Source of the DNA: Candidatus Microbacterium phytovorans
GTDB taxonomy: Bacteria > Actinomycetota > Actinomycetes > Actinomycetales > Microbacteriaceae
DNA length: 64,000 nucleotides
Direction: 5' to 3'
Assembly: GCA_029202445.1 (NCBI GenBank)
Contig: CP119321.1
Coordinates: 2,170,001-2,234,000, forward strand
A model generated the notes under the pieces. That model saw nothing but the letters and a program-made list of their open reading frames with translations. It had not been told where the DNA came from and did no database searches. Of the stretch, positions 1 to 8,840 are shown piece after piece (the first letter of the stretch is position 1; each line of letters opens with the position of its first letter). Both the position numbers and the translations under genes were made by a program.

Positions 1-1004
1 ATCCGCGCCGGATCAGCGCCCAGCTCCGCCGCCCAGGCGAGCGGCACCGACGCGAACGCCTCGTTGACCTCGTAGGCATCCAGGTCGTCGATCGACAGCC
101 CGGCCCGCGACAGGATGCGCCGCGTCGCGGGGATCGGACCGGTCAGCATGAGGAGCGGATCGGAGCCCGTGACCGCGAACGCGTGGAACCGCGCGCGCGG
201 CGTGAGGCCCAGCGCGAGGGCCGTGTCCTCGGCCATGATGAGCACCGCCGATGCCCCGTCGGTGAAGGGGGAGGAGTTGCCCGCCGTGATCCGCCAGTCC
301 ACCTCGGGGAACCGTGCCGACGTCTCCGACGTGCGGAAGGCCGGCGGAAGCCCCGCGAGCCCCGCGGTCGTCGTGCCGCGCCGGACCGTCTCGTCGGCGG
401 CGACCCCGTCGACCTCGAGCAGCTGACTCGCGAACAGCCCGGCATCCGTCGCCTCGGTCGCTCGCTCGTGCGATTCCGCCGCGAACGCGTCGAGGTCGTC
501 GCGCGTGAAGCCCCATCGCTGCGCGATCAGCTCGGCCGACACCCCCTGATTGACGAGGCCCTCGGGATACCGCGCGCGCAGGAGCGGCGACACCGGAGAC
601 CCACCGACCGCGGACGACGTCCCCAGCGGCACCCGGCTCATCGACTCGGCCCCGCCCGCGATGACGATGTCGTACTGTCCGCTCATGACGCCCTGCGCCG
701 CGAAATGCGCGGCCTGCTGGCTCGACCCGCACTGGCGGTCGATCGTCGCCGCCGGAACCGTCTCGTCGAAGCCCGCGGCGAGCGCCGCCTGCCGCGCCAC
801 GTTCGACGACTGCTCGCCGACCTGACTGACGCACCCGAGGAGCACGTCGTCGACCTGAGCCGACTCCAGTCCGTTGCGTTCGAGGACGGCCCGCAGCACG
901 AACGCGGCGAGGTCGACGGGATGGATGCCGGACAGCGCTCCTCCCGGCTTGCCCCTCCCCGACGGGGTGCGGACGGCGTCGACGATGACGGCGTTGCGGC
1001 CCAT
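1..1004 (-). CDS. Acetyl-CoA acetyltransferase (thiolase), 3' end cut by window edge
   Basis: Thiolase-family enzyme condensing or cleaving acyl-CoA and acetyl-CoA. About 334 codons are visible from an ATG at 1004. The acyl-accepting Cys lies at about residue 92 in DRQCGSS, and an NEAFA-type C-terminal motif is visible near position 60. The His and second Cys motifs would lie beyond the window. It starts 1 nt after the prpC stop, so it is probably the last or a late gene of the prp operon. Operon membership suggests a role in fatty-acid or branched-chain breakdown that feeds propionyl-CoA. The exact substrate cannot be read from the sequence. Confidence 0.93.
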   Translation of the reverse strand, partial: MGRNAVIVDAVRTPSGRGKPGGALSGIHPVDLAAFVLRAVLERNGLESAQVDDVLLGCVSQVGEQSSNVARQAALAAGFDETVPAATIDRQCGSSQQAAHFAAQGVMSGQYDIVIAGGAESMSRVPLGTSSAVGGSPVSPLLRARYPEGLVNQGVSAELIAQRWGFTRDDLDAFAAESHERATEATDAGLFASQLLEVDGVAADETVRRGTTTAGLAGLPPAFRTSETSARFPEVDWRITAGNSSPFTDGASAVLIMAEDTALALGLTPRARFHAFAVTGSDPLLMLTGPIPATRRILSRAGLSIDDLDAYEVNEAFASVPLAWAAELGADPAR

Positions 1005-1005
1005 G

Positions 1006-2190
1006 TCAGCCCTCGGCTTCGGCCTCGCGCAGCGAGATGGCGGCGGTGCCGACGTCGTCGACGAAGCCCGGGATGTGACGCTCATCGGGACCGACGTACT
1101 CCGACAGCGGCCGGATGAGCGCGTTGGCGGCGGTCTGCTCCATGATGTGGGCCGTCCAGCCGACGACGCGCGCCGCGACGAACAGCGGGGTGAAGGTCAG
1201 GGTGTCGAAGCCCATGAGGTTGTACGCCGGACCCGACGGGTAGTCGAGGTTCGGGTAGATGCCCTTGCGCGCGACGAACTCCGCCTCCAGCGTCGCGTAG
1301 AGCGCTTCCACGTCGGGGCGGTCGTAGTGGGCGATCAGCGTGTCGAGGGCAGCCTTCATCGTCGGCACCCGCGAGTCGCCGCGCTTGTACACGCGGTGCC
1401 CGAAGCCCATGATCTTGCGCTTCTCGGCGAGCGCCTTCTCGAGCCAGGGCACGACGGCATCCGCGTCGCCGATCTCGTCGAACACGTGGAGCACCGCCTC
1501 GTTCGCACCGCCGTGGAGCGGCCCCTTGAGTGCGCCGATCGCGCCGACGACGGCGGAGTAGAGGTCGCTGAGCGTCGAGCTGATGACGCGGGCCGTGAAC
1601 GTCGACGCGTTGAAGGAGTGCTCTGCATAGAGGATCATCGACCGGTTGAACGCGTCGACGACGACGGGGTCGCTCTCCTCGCCGAAGGTCATCCAGAGGA
1701 AGTTGGCGGCGTAGTCGAGGTCGTCGCGCGGCGCGATCGGCTCCTGCCCGCGTCGGCGGCGCTGCCCATAGGCGACGATGGCCGGCAGGGCGGCGAAGAG
1801 GCGGATGCTGCGGGCGAGGTTGTCCTCGCGGGTGCCGCTCGCGTCGAGTACCGACCCGGTGCCGGCGAGGTCACGGGCGCCGAGCACGCTGACGGCCGTG
1901 CGCACCTCGTCCATGGGGTGCGCGTCGAGCGGGGTGAGTTCGATCGCGGCACGCACATCGTCGGCCAGCGCGCGGTGCGAGCGCTCCACGCGGCGGAGCT
2001 CGGCCAGCTGCACGTCGTCAGGCAGTTCGCCGTGCCAGAGCAGGTACGCGACCGCCTCGGCCGACTGCGTCGCCGCCAGCTCGTGCACGGGGTAGCCGCG
2101 GTACAGCAGCGAGTTCGTGTCGGGGTTGACCTTGCTGATGGCGGTGACGTCGGCGACGACGCCCGCCAGCCCCTTCTTGATGTCGGTCAT
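1006..2190 (-). CDS. prpC: 2-methylcitrate synthase (citrate synthase family)
   Basis: 394 aa. Condenses propionyl-CoA with oxaloacetate in the methylcitrate cycle. Citrate-synthase motifs are visible: HGGANEAV in the middle and GFGHRVYK further on, the two active-site His regions, with the catalytic Asp probably in NLDYPSG. The ATG at 2190 (MTDIKKG) is preferred over an in-frame ATG 26 codons upstream, because a GAAGGG Shine-Dalgarno lies just before it and the upstream stretch falls in a repeat hairpin. Its position between prpB and a thiolase, rather than among TCA-cycle genes, argues for methylcitrate synthase rather than housekeeping citrate synthase. Confidence 0.93.
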   Translation of the reverse strand: MTDIKKGLAGVVADVTAISKVNPDTNSLLYRGYPVHELAATQSAEAVAYLLWHGELPDDVQLAELRRVERSHRALADDVRAAIELTPLDAHPMDEVRTAVSVLGARDLAGTGSVLDASGTREDNLARSIRLFAALPAIVAYGQRRRRGQEPIAPRDDLDYAANFLWMTFGEESDPVVVDAFNRSMILYAEHSFNASTFTARVISSTLSDLYSAVVGAIGALKGPLHGGANEAVLHVFDEIGDADAVVPWLEKALAEKRKIMGFGHRVYKRGDSRVPTMKAALDTLIAHYDRPDVEALYATLEAEFVARKGIYPNLDYPSGPAYNLMGFDTLTFTPLFVAARVVGWTAHIMEQTAANALIRPLSEYVGPDERHIPGFVDDVGTAAISLREAEAEG

Positions 2191-2213
2191 GGCGTTGCCC
2201 TTCTGTCGTTCCT

Positions 2214-2272
2214 GTCGTTGAGCGAAGCGACGAGACGGAACGCGTTTCGTCTCGGTGTGCCCGCTCAACGAC
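2214..2272. repeat. Inverted repeat of the GTCGTTGAGCG family in the prpB-prpC gap
   Basis: GTCGTTGAGCG (2214-2224) pairs with CGCTCAACGAC (2262-2272). Inside it, CGAGACGGAACG (2231-2242) pairs with CGTTTCGTCTCG (2243-2254) with one mismatch. It is the same sequence family as the array at 3194-3457. One arm runs into prpB and supplies its TGA stop. Confidence 0.9.
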
Positions 2273-3173
2273 CGGGAGTGTCGATCTGGAAGTTGAAGAT
2301 GTCCTGGTCGAAGTGGTTGTACTGCTCGTAGTCGATGAGGTCGTACAGGTCGGCGCGATGCTGCATCTCTCCCAGCTTCGACGTGAGGTGTCCGTCTTCG
2401 GTCAGCGTATCCAGTGCACGGCCGGCCGCGCCCATCGCGATGCGCAGGAGGGACACCGGCCAGATGACGATGGCGACACCGGCGTCCCGCAGCTGCGCGG
2501 AGGAGAAGAGCTCGGACTTGCCGAACTCGGTCATGTTCGCGAGAACCGGCACCCCCAGCGCCGACGCCATCGCCTCGAACTCACCCAGATCGCGCATCGC
2601 CTCGGGGAAGATCGCGTCGGCTCCGGCATCCACGAGCGCTTTCGCCCGATCGATCGCGGCATCCAGTCCGTCGACGGCGCGGATGTCGGTGCGCGCCATG
2701 ATGAGGAAGTCCGGGTCGCGTCGGGCGTCGACGGCCGCGCGGATGCGTTTGATCGCGGTGTCGGCGTCGACCACCGCCTTGCCGTCGAGATGGCCGCACC
2801 GTTTGGGATTCACCTGGTCTTCGATGTGCGCGCCGGCGACCCCGGCATCCTCGAGGGTCTGGATCGTGCGGGCGACGTTCATCGGCTCGCCGAAGCCGGT
2901 GTCGGCGTCGATGATCGCGGGGAGGTCGGTCATCCGCGCGATCTGCTGGCCGCGGGTGGCGACCTCGGTGAGCGTCGTGAGGCCGATGTCCGGGAGGCCG
3001 AGGTCGGCCGACAGCACCGCCCCCGAGATGTAGACCCCGTCGAAGCCCTTCCGCTCGATGAGGCGCGCGGAGAGGGGGTTGAACGCGCCGGGGAACTGCA
3101 GCAGCTCGCCCGCGGCGAGCCGCTCACGGAGTCGGCGGCGCTTCTCGGAAGCCGGGACGGTGGAGTACAGCAT
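2265..3173 (-). CDS. prpB: 2-methylisocitrate lyase
   Basis: 302 aa. Cleaves 2-methylisocitrate to pyruvate and succinate. It belongs to the isocitrate lyase/PEP mutase family. The catalytic loop reads KRCGH at residues 124-128 (Cys126), preceded by metal-binding Asp residues in IIDADTGFG. Length and full co-linearity fit PrpB. The ATG at 3173 follows a GAGGAGCG ribosome site contributed by the end of the repeat array. The last codons and stop overlap the prpB-prpC repeat, so that repeat has moved into or decayed against the gene's 3' end. Confidence 0.95.
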   Translation of the reverse strand: MLYSTVPASEKRRRLRERLAAGELLQFPGAFNPLSARLIERKGFDGVYISGAVLSADLGLPDIGLTTLTEVATRGQQIARMTDLPAIIDADTGFGEPMNVARTIQTLEDAGVAGAHIEDQVNPKRCGHLDGKAVVDADTAIKRIRAAVDARRDPDFLIMARTDIRAVDGLDAAIDRAKALVDAGADAIFPEAMRDLGEFEAMASALGVPVLANMTEFGKSELFSSAQLRDAGVAIVIWPVSLLRIAMGAAGRALDTLTEDGHLTSKLGEMQHRADLYDLIDYEQYNHFDQDIFNFQIDTPGR

Positions 3174-3193
3174 CAGACGCTCCTCGCAGGTTC

Positions 3194-3457
3194 GGGCGTT
3201 TCGTCTCGTCGCTGCGCTCCTCGCTCAACGACCGGGGTCGGGGTCCGGTCCCCGGGCGTTTCGTCTCGTCGCTGCGCTCCTCGCTCAACGACCGGGGTCG
3301 AGTTCCGGTCCCCGGGCGTTTCGTCTCGTCGCTGCGCTCCTCGCTCAACGACCGGGGTCGAGTTCCGGTCCCCGGGCGTTTCGTCTCGTCGCTGCGCTCC
3401 TCGCTCAACGATCGGGGTCGAGTTCCGGTCGTTGAGCGAGCGCAGCGAGACGAAACG
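3194..3457. repeat. Tandem array of four direct 60-bp units plus one inverted copy, between prpD and prpB
   Basis: Four units repeat with an exact 60-bp period. The shared 47-bp cores end at 3240, 3300, 3360 and 3420, and the units are nearly identical. The core reads GCGTTTCGTCTCGTCGCTGC and continues through CTCCTCGCTCAACGACCGG. A shorter inverted copy (GGTCGTTGAGCGAGCGCAGC onwards, 3427-3457) follows, so the transcript could fold the last copy onto any of the four. The array fills the whole prpD-prpB gap. Units 2-4 share the linker AGTTCCGGTCCC or a close variant. No coding role is likely. Confidence 0.95.
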
Positions 3458-3462
3458 CAGCA

Positions 3463-4998
3463 TCAGAAGAGTCCCGTCGGCCGCGGAGCCGCGTCGAGCA
3501 CACCCGGGCGGGCGACGAATCCGAGCTCCCGCACCTCGGCAGCCGTGAGGTCGGGCAGGCGCTCGGCGAGCGCGAGGAACCGGTCGATCTCGGCCGGCTC
3601 CAGCACGGGCTCGGCGAGGAGGCGGAACTTGCGGACGTAGTCGGCGCGCGCGAACGGCCTCGCTCCGAGCGGGTGGGCGTCGGCGACGGCGATCTCGTCG
3701 ACGATGGTCGAGCCGTCGGTGAGCGTGATCTCCACGCGCCCGCCGAACGCCTTCTCGGCAGGATCTTCGGAGTGGTAGCGGCGCGTCCACTCGGCATCCT
3801 CGGCCGTCGTGATCTTCTGCCACAGCGCGACGGTGTCGGGCCGCGAGGCGCGCTCCGGCGTGTACGAGTCGACGTGATGCCAACCGCCGTCCTGCAGCGC
3901 CACCGCGAAGATGTACGGGATCGAGTGGTCGAGCGTCTCGCGCGACGCCGTCGGGTCGTACTTCTGCGGGTCGCCCGCGCCCGAACCGATCACGTAGTGC
4001 GTGTGATGGCTCGTGTGGAGCACGATCGAGGCGACGTTCGCCGGGTCGAGGAGGTCCGGGTGTTCGCCGTGGAGCTTCCGGGCGAGGTCGATCCACGCCT
4101 GGGCCTGATACTCGGCCGAGTGCTCCTTCGTGTACGAGTCGAGGATGCCGCGCTTGGGCTCGCCCGGCGCGGGGAGCGGAACCTCGTACGACGCGTCGGG
4201 CCCGTCGAGGAGCCACGCGATCACGCCGTCCTCGCCTTCGTAGATCGGGTTGGGCGATGTCTCGCCGCGCATCGCACGATCGACCGCCTCGACGGCCATC
4301 TTGCCCGCGAAGGCCGGAGCGTGGGCCTTCCACGTGGAGATCTCGCCCTTGCGGGACTGCCGGGTCGCGGTGGTCGTGTGGAGGGCCTGGGCGACGGCCT
4401 GTTCGATCGTGTCGACGTCGAGCCCGAGCAGGGTGCCGATGCCGGCCGCCGCCGAAGGGCCCAGGTGGGCGACGTGGTCGATCTTGTGGCGGTGGAGGCA
4501 GATCGCGCGCACGAGGTCGATCTGGATCTCGTACCCCGTCGCGATGCCGCGCACGAGCGCTGCGCCGTCGGCGCCGACGTGCTGGGCGACAGCGAGGATC
4601 GGGGGAATGTTGTCGCCGGGGTGGGAGTAGTCGGCGGCGAGGAAGGTGTCGTGGTAGTCGAGCTCCCGCACCGCGACGCCGTTGGCCCACGCCGCCCACT
4701 CCGGGCTCGTGCGCGTCTCGGCCGTGTCGCTCGGCACTCCGAAGATGCTCGCGCCCGCCCCGCCTCGGGAGACGGGGTGGTCGAGGGCCTGCGCACGCGC
4801 GGCGCTCACGGGGGCGCGCGTGAGCGAGGCGGCCGCGACGGCCGCGTTGTCGATGATCCGGTTGATGATCATGTTGACGACGTCGGGATCGACGGCGACG
4901 GGGTCGACGGCGACCTCCGCGATCTTGTGGGCGAGCTGGTCCTCCCGGGCGAGGTTCTCGTCGCTGCGGTGGACGCGGACGGTGTGAGCGACGGTCAT
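3463..4998 (-). CDS. prpD: 2-methylcitrate dehydratase
   Basis: 511 aa. Dehydrates 2-methylcitrate to 2-methyl-cis-aconitate. It is a MmgE/PrpD family protein without an Fe-S cluster. It is full length, with family regions such as [30 protein letters not shown] and [13 protein letters not shown]. The ATG at 4998 follows GGAGGCAAC. The start overlaps the upstream gntR stop as ATGA, so the two genes are translationally coupled. The 289-bp repeat-filled gap after it separates it from prpB. Confidence 0.96.
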   Translation of the reverse strand: MTVAHTVRVHRSDENLAREDQLAHKIAEVAVDPVAVDPDVVNMIINRIIDNAAVAAASLTRAPVSAARAQALDHPVSRGGAGASIFGVPSDTAETRTSPEWAAWANGVAVRELDYHDTFLAADYSHPGDNIPPILAVAQHVGADGAALVRGIATGYEIQIDLVRAICLHRHKIDHVAHLGPSAAAGIGTLLGLDVDTIEQAVAQALHTTTATRQSRKGEISTWKAHAPAFAGKMAVEAVDRAMRGETSPNPIYEGEDGVIAWLLDGPDASYEVPLPAPGEPKRGILDSYTKEHSAEYQAQAWIDLARKLHGEHPDLLDPANVASIVLHTSHHTHYVIGSGAGDPQKYDPTASRETLDHSIPYIFAVALQDGGWHHVDSYTPERASRPDTVALWQKITTAEDAEWTRRYHSEDPAEKAFGGRVEITLTDGSTIVDEIAVADAHPLGARPFARADYVRKFRLLAEPVLEPAEIDRFLALAERLPDLTAAEVRELGFVARPGVLDAAPRPTGLF

Positions 4999-5624
4999 GG
5001 GGTTGCCTCCAGGGAGTCGAGGATGCCGGTCAGGGCGTTGTGCAGATGGACGTGCGTGGCGTGCGCGGCGAGATCCCCGTCTCCTGCGGCGATCGCGTCG
5101 GCGATGACTCGGTGCTCGGCGACGGATGCCGTCAGCCGCGTCGGTCGGTCACGTGCCAGGCGGCGCACGCGCACGAGATGGGTGCGCACGGTGCGGAGTG
5201 CGGCGGTCAGGTAGTCGTTGGCGACGGCGGCGTCCACGGCCGCGTCGAAGCGCGCGATGAGGGCGTAGTAGTCGTCGGGCGCGGCGCCCGGATCGACCGC
5301 CGAGAACTCCGCGGCGAGCGACGCGAACACCGCGGGGTCACCCCGGTGGGCCGCCAGCCGGGCGGAGCTCTCTTCGAGGGCCCGGCGGAGTTCGAACAGC
5401 TCGCGGATGTCGTCGGCGTCGATCGCCGTGACGACGGTGACGCGCGGTGAGGCCTGGGCGACCAGTCCGTCGGCGGCGAGCCTGCTGAGGGCTTCGCGCA
5501 GCGGGGTGCGGCTGACGCCGAGTCGCGTGGCCTGCTCCACTTCGGCGAGCACGGCGCCGGCGGGGAGAGCGCCCGACTGGATCTCGTCGAGGAGGGTCGC
5601 GTACGCCCGGTCGCTCGCTCGCAT
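4995..5624 (-). CDS. GntR/FCD-family transcriptional regulator of the prp operon
   Basis: 209 aa. It has an N-terminal winged helix ([21 protein letters not shown] in pieces, about residues 30-65) and a C-terminal all-helical FCD ligand domain. It is the first gene of the propionate operon and overlaps prpD by 4 bp, so it most likely senses a propionate-pathway metabolite and controls its own operon. The ATG at 5624 sits after a GGAAGGAG site. Longer in-frame starts upstream are rejected because they cross the probable operators. Two GTATAC-centred sites lie upstream. Ligand and sign of regulation are not shown by the sequence. Confidence 0.9.
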   Translation of the reverse strand: MRASDRAYATLLDEIQSGALPAGAVLAEVEQATRLGVSRTPLREALSRLAADGLVAQASPRVTVVTAIDADDIRELFELRRALEESSARLAAHRGDPAVFASLAAEFSAVDPGAAPDDYYALIARFDAAVDAAVANDYLTAALRTVRTHLVRVRRLARDRPTRLTASVAEHRVIADAIAAGDGDLAAHATHVHLHNALTGILDSLEATP

Positions 5625-5654
5625 CGCTGGCTCCTTCCACCGTCGACTCTCTAC

Positions 5655-5714
5655 TGTATACAAAAGGCGGCGATTGTGGCACTGGGGCGGTGGACTGTCC
5701 GCCTGGAGTATACA
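5655..5714 (-). promoter_or_regulatory. Two GTATAC-centred operator candidates for the GntR regulator
   Basis: The perfect palindrome TGTATACA is at 5655-5662. A second site, AGTATACAAA, starts at 5707 with GTATAC at 5708-5713. The sites are 53 bp apart and 30-90 bp upstream of gntR. FCD-type GntR proteins commonly bind short palindromes of this kind. Assigning them to this gntR is inference. Confidence 0.6.
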
Positions 5715-5787
5715 AAGCAGAGAAAAACCCCCGGCAAGACTCCGCCGCATCCTGCGCTCGGAGCGCCGCCGCTTCGGCATCCGTATA

Positions 5788-5816
5788 TTCACAAATTTGT
5801 GAAATCGGTGTAGCCT
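5788..5816 (+). promoter_or_regulatory. Promoter with 16-bp palindromic operator for the ABC-exporter operon
   Basis: The perfect palindrome TTCACAAATTTGTGAA is at 5788-5803. Its first six bases could be a -35 (TTCACA), 17 nt from a -10 box TAGCCT at 5811-5816. That places the transcript start at the ATG at 5824, so the mRNA would be leaderless. The likely binder is the MarR/GbsR-like protein encoded third in the operon. Confidence 0.6.
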
Positions 5817-5823
5817 CCGGACC

Positions 5824-6747
5824 ATGACCACTGTCGTCCGCACGAGCGGGCTCACCAAGATCTACACGCGTACCCGCGCTCTGGACGGCCTCGACCTCCG
5901 TGTCGACGAGGGCCAGATCCACGGATTCCTCGGACCCAACGGAGCCGGGAAGTCGACGACGATCCGCATCCTCCTGGGGCTCGCGCGAAAGACCGCCGGC
6001 GAGGTCACCGTCTTCGGTCGCGATCCCTGGCGCGACGCCGTCGACCTGCACCGGCGCATCGCCTCCGTCCCCGGAGACGTGAGCGTGTGGCCGAACCTCA
6101 CCGGTGGTGAGGCGATCGATCTCCTGTCACGCCTCCGCGGCGCTCGGCGTCACGATGCCGCGTACCGCGCCGAGAAGGAACGCCTCTCGGAGGTGTTCGA
6201 CTTCGATCCGCGCAAGAAGGGCCGCACCTATTCCAAAGGAAATCGGCAGAAGGTCGCACTCATCGCCGCCCTCGCCGTGCCCGCCGATCTGTACATCCTC
6301 GATGAGCCGACCAGCGGTCTGGACCCGCTCATGGAGGTGATGTTCCGGCAGGAGATCCAGCGCGTGCGGCAGGCCGGCGCGACGGTGCTGTTGTCGAGCC
6401 ACATCCTCTCGGAGGTCGAGCAGCTGTGCGATCGGGTCTCCATCATCCGGTCGGGTCAGGTCGTCGAGACCGGCACGCTCGCCGAACTGCGTCACCTCAC
6501 GCGCACCCAGATCTCCTTCGAGGCCCCGGATGCCACGGCCGCCGCCGCCATCCCCGGCGCGCACGACGTCGTCGCAGCCGACGGGCGGGTGAACTTCACC
6601 GTCGACAGCGACGCCGTCGCCGACACGCTTCCTGAGCTCGCGAGGCGTCGTGTGACGGGGCTCCGAGTCGCTCCACCCTCGATGGAGGAGCTCTTTCTGC
6701 GTCACTACGGCGATGACCTCGCGGTACTCGAGGGCGACGCGCGATGA
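5824..6747 (+). CDS. ABC-2 type exporter, ATP-binding subunit
   Basis: 307 aa. It has Walker A GPNGAGKST near residue 40, a degenerate signature YSKGNRQK, Walker B LYILDEPTSGLDPL and the H-loop LLSSHILSEVEQLCD. The C-terminal region after about residue 215 is the accessory domain seen in drug/antibiotic exporters. It pairs with the permease that starts inside its stop codon (ATGA, 6744-6747). There is no Shine-Dalgarno, and a TAGCCT box lies 7 nt upstream, consistent with a leaderless start. Likely role: export of a hydrophobic compound or antibiotic. Substrate unknown. Confidence 0.92.
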   Translation: MTTVVRTSGLTKIYTRTRALDGLDLRVDEGQIHGFLGPNGAGKSTTIRILLGLARKTAGEVTVFGRDPWRDAVDLHRRIASVPGDVSVWPNLTGGEAIDLLSRLRGARRHDAAYRAEKERLSEVFDFDPRKKGRTYSKGNRQKVALIAALAVPADLYILDEPTSGLDPLMEVMFRQEIQRVRQAGATVLLSSHILSEVEQLCDRVSIIRSGQVVETGTLAELRHLTRTQISFEAPDATAAAAIPGAHDVVAADGRVNFTVDSDAVADTLPELARRRVTGLRVAPPSMEELFLRHYGDDLAVLEGDAR

Positions 6748-8363
6748 ACCGTCTTCGCGTCCTTCTCGGGCAGCGCGCACGTCGGGACGGTGCGCAGATC
6801 GCGCTGTGGGCCGGGGGGACGGGCTTGTTGGCGTTCGCCGCCTATGCGGGGGTGGACGGGACGTACGGCAGCGCGGACGATCGGACATCGCTCCTGGCGG
6901 CCGCCCTCGCGAACCCTGTCATCCTGCTGTTCCGCGGGCTGCCGTCGGGCACGGCGCCGGGCGCGTTCATCGTGTTCCTGATCTTCCCGTGGCTTGCGCT
7001 GCTGGCCGCCTTCATGAGCACGTTCCTCGCGGTACGGCACACGCGCGGTGACGAGGAGGCCGGCCGCGCCGAGCTCGTCGCCGCGACGCCCGCCGGCCGA
7101 ACGCTTCCGATCGTCGCCACCGTCGTTCACGGCATCCTCGCCAACGCTCTGGCCGCCGCGCTGGTCGCGGGGGCTTTGATCGCCGTCGGTCTCGATGCGT
7201 CCGGAGCGGTGCTCACCGGCCTCGCGGTCGGCGCCGTCGGCGTGGTGTTCCTCGGTGTCGGACTGCTCGCCGCACCGCTCGTCCGCTCGTCGCGGGCCGC
7301 CAACAGCGTCTCCGTCTGGACGGTGCTGGTCTCGTTCGTCCTCGCGGGGACGGGGAACGCCATCGGCACGCCGAGCGACGACCTGACGCGCATGGAGAGC
7401 TCATGGGTGACGTGGCTGTCACCGTTCGGGTGGGGCGAGAACACCCGCGCGTTCGACGCCGACCAATGGGGCCCGGTGTACCTGTGCCTCGTCGTGGGCC
7501 TCGCGCTCGCGGCGATCGCCGTCGCTATCGCGTCGGTCCGCGACCTCGGCAGCAGCCTCCTCGGGGAGCGCCGGGGTCGCGCCGAAGCGTCCGCGCTGCT
7601 CTCCCACCCGATCGGGCTGGTGTGGCGACTCACCCGAGGCGCGCTGCTGGGCTGGGCCATCGGCGGCTTCCTCGTCGGCATGCTGTCGACGTCGCTCGCC
7701 TCGATCGTCGCCGACGTCGGCGCGACGAACCCCGCCGTCGAGGACATCCTCCGACAGATCGCGGGCCAAGGCAGCATCGCCCAGGGAACGGTCACGACGT
7801 TCTTCACGATGCTCGGAGTGTTCGCCGCGTGTGTCGCGGTGCAGACCGTCTGCCGAGCACGACAGGAGGAGGCGCACGGCACGGCGGAGCCGCTTCTGTC
7901 CGCGCCCGTCCACCGTGTGCGCTGGCTCGCCGGCTACCTGGTGGTCGCGCTGCTCGGCATCGCGGCCGTCATCGGAGCGGGGGTCCTCGGTGCGGCCGCG
8001 GGTATCGCCGGCAGAGACGGCGACGCGTCGCTGATGCGGACGGTCCTGATCACCGGTGCGGGGCAGGTCGCTGCGGCATCCGTGTTCCTCGTCGTCACGG
8101 CACTCCTGTTCGTCGTCGCGCCCAGGCTCACGATCCCGGCGGGGTGGACGCTCGTGCTCGTCGCGATGGTCCTCGGCCTGTTCGGGCCGCTGTTCCAGTT
8201 CCCCGAGTGGCTCGTCCACGTCTCCCCGATCGCGGTCACCCCGCTGGTCGACGGGGAGGACGTGGATCTCCGAGGTCTGTGGTCGCTCCTCGTCGCGACG
8301 GCGGCCGGCGCCACGGCATCCCTCGCCCTCATGCGTCGGCGTGAGCTCGCCCCGGCGGGTTAG
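6744..8363 (+). CDS. ABC exporter, large membrane permease
   Basis: 539 aa of mainly hydrophobic segments, arranged as two similar halves of several membrane spans each. The first half starts near residue 15 and the second after about residue 285 (TRGALLGWAIGGFLVG). This matches the double-length permeases of actinobacterial polyketide-type ABC-2 exporters. A charged cytoplasmic loop RARQEEAHGTAEPLLSAPVH precedes the C-terminal spans. It overlaps the ATPase gene by 4 bp and is followed 9 nt later by the regulator gene, so the three form one operon. Confidence 0.88.
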   Translation: MNRLRVLLGQRARRDGAQIALWAGGTGLLAFAAYAGVDGTYGSADDRTSLLAAALANPVILLFRGLPSGTAPGAFIVFLIFPWLALLAAFMSTFLAVRHTRGDEEAGRAELVAATPAGRTLPIVATVVHGILANALAAALVAGALIAVGLDASGAVLTGLAVGAVGVVFLGVGLLAAPLVRSSRAANSVSVWTVLVSFVLAGTGNAIGTPSDDLTRMESSWVTWLSPFGWGENTRAFDADQWGPVYLCLVVGLALAAIAVAIASVRDLGSSLLGERRGRAEASALLSHPIGLVWRLTRGALLGWAIGGFLVGMLSTSLASIVADVGATNPAVEDILRQIAGQGSIAQGTVTTFFTMLGVFAACVAVQTVCRARQEEAHGTAEPLLSAPVHRVRWLAGYLVVALLGIAAVIGAGVLGAAAGIAGRDGDASLMRTVLITGAGQVAAASVFLVVTALLFVVAPRLTIPAGWTLVLVAMVLGLFGPLFQFPEWLVHVSPIAVTPLVDGEDVDLRGLWSLLVATAAGATASLALMRRRELAPAG

Positions 8364-8372
8364 GGTCGGAGC

Positions 8373-8840
8373 ATGGGGGATCATCCCGGCACCGCACCGG
8401 CCGAGCAGGCGGCAGCTCTGCTGGCGGCCGCCGGGATGTCGCGCATGCCGGCCCGCGTGATGATGGCGCTCGTCGGCTCCCCCGACGCGGGGTACACCGC
8501 CGCCGAACTCGGCGAACGACTGGGCGTGTCCCCCGCCGCGGTCTCGGGCGCCGTGCGGTACCTCGTCTCGATGAGGCTCATCCAGCGTGTGTCGAAGCCG
8601 GGTGAGCGCCGCGACCGCTACGACCTCGTCGACGACGCGTGGGCGGGGATGATCACGGCGAACGCGCCGATGTATGCGACGCTCGCCGCGGCGATGGACG
8701 ACATCGCCGACGAGAACGTCGACGCTCCCCTGTCGGTGGCCCGTGCGCGCGACGTCGCCGACTTCCTGCGTTACCTCGCCGAGCGGATGCCTCTCCTCGC
8801 CGACGAGTGGCAGGCCGAACGGCAGTCGCGCCGCCGGTAG
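8373..8840 (+). CDS. MarR/GbsR-like winged-helix regulator of the exporter operon
   Basis: 155 aa. A winged helix lies at about residues 20-75 (YTAAELGERLGVSPAAVSG is the helix-turn-helix), followed by a helical dimerisation region. It starts 9 nt after the permease gene, so it is co-expressed with the exporter it probably represses. The likely operator is the 16-bp palindrome in front of the operon. Ligand unknown, perhaps the exported compound. A second protein of the same general type is encoded at 18616-19134. Confidence 0.82.
   Translation: MGDHPGTAPAEQAAALLAAAGMSRMPARVMMALVGSPDAGYTAAELGERLGVSPAAVSGAVRYLVSMRLIQRVSKPGERRDRYDLVDDAWAGMITANAPMYATLAAAMDDIADENVDAPLSVARARDVADFLRYLAERMPLLADEWQAERQSRRR

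Noticed and set aside
13..834. Long Arg-rich frame on the minus strand at the window start
   Set aside because: It is an off-frame reading of the thiolase gene. The thiolase frame carries all family motifs.
874..2331. 485-codon plus-strand frame over prpC
   Set aside because: Composition is the high-GC antisense pattern (Arg/Val/Asp/Gly rich) with no motif. The opposite strand encodes PrpC.
3124..3435. Open frames through the 60-bp repeat array on both strands
   Set aside because: The 60-bp period is a multiple of three, so any stop-free frame stays open. The repeated peptides are a by-product.
3194..3457. CRISPR array
   Set aside because: Repeats and linkers are both conserved, so there are no variable spacers, and no cas genes are near.
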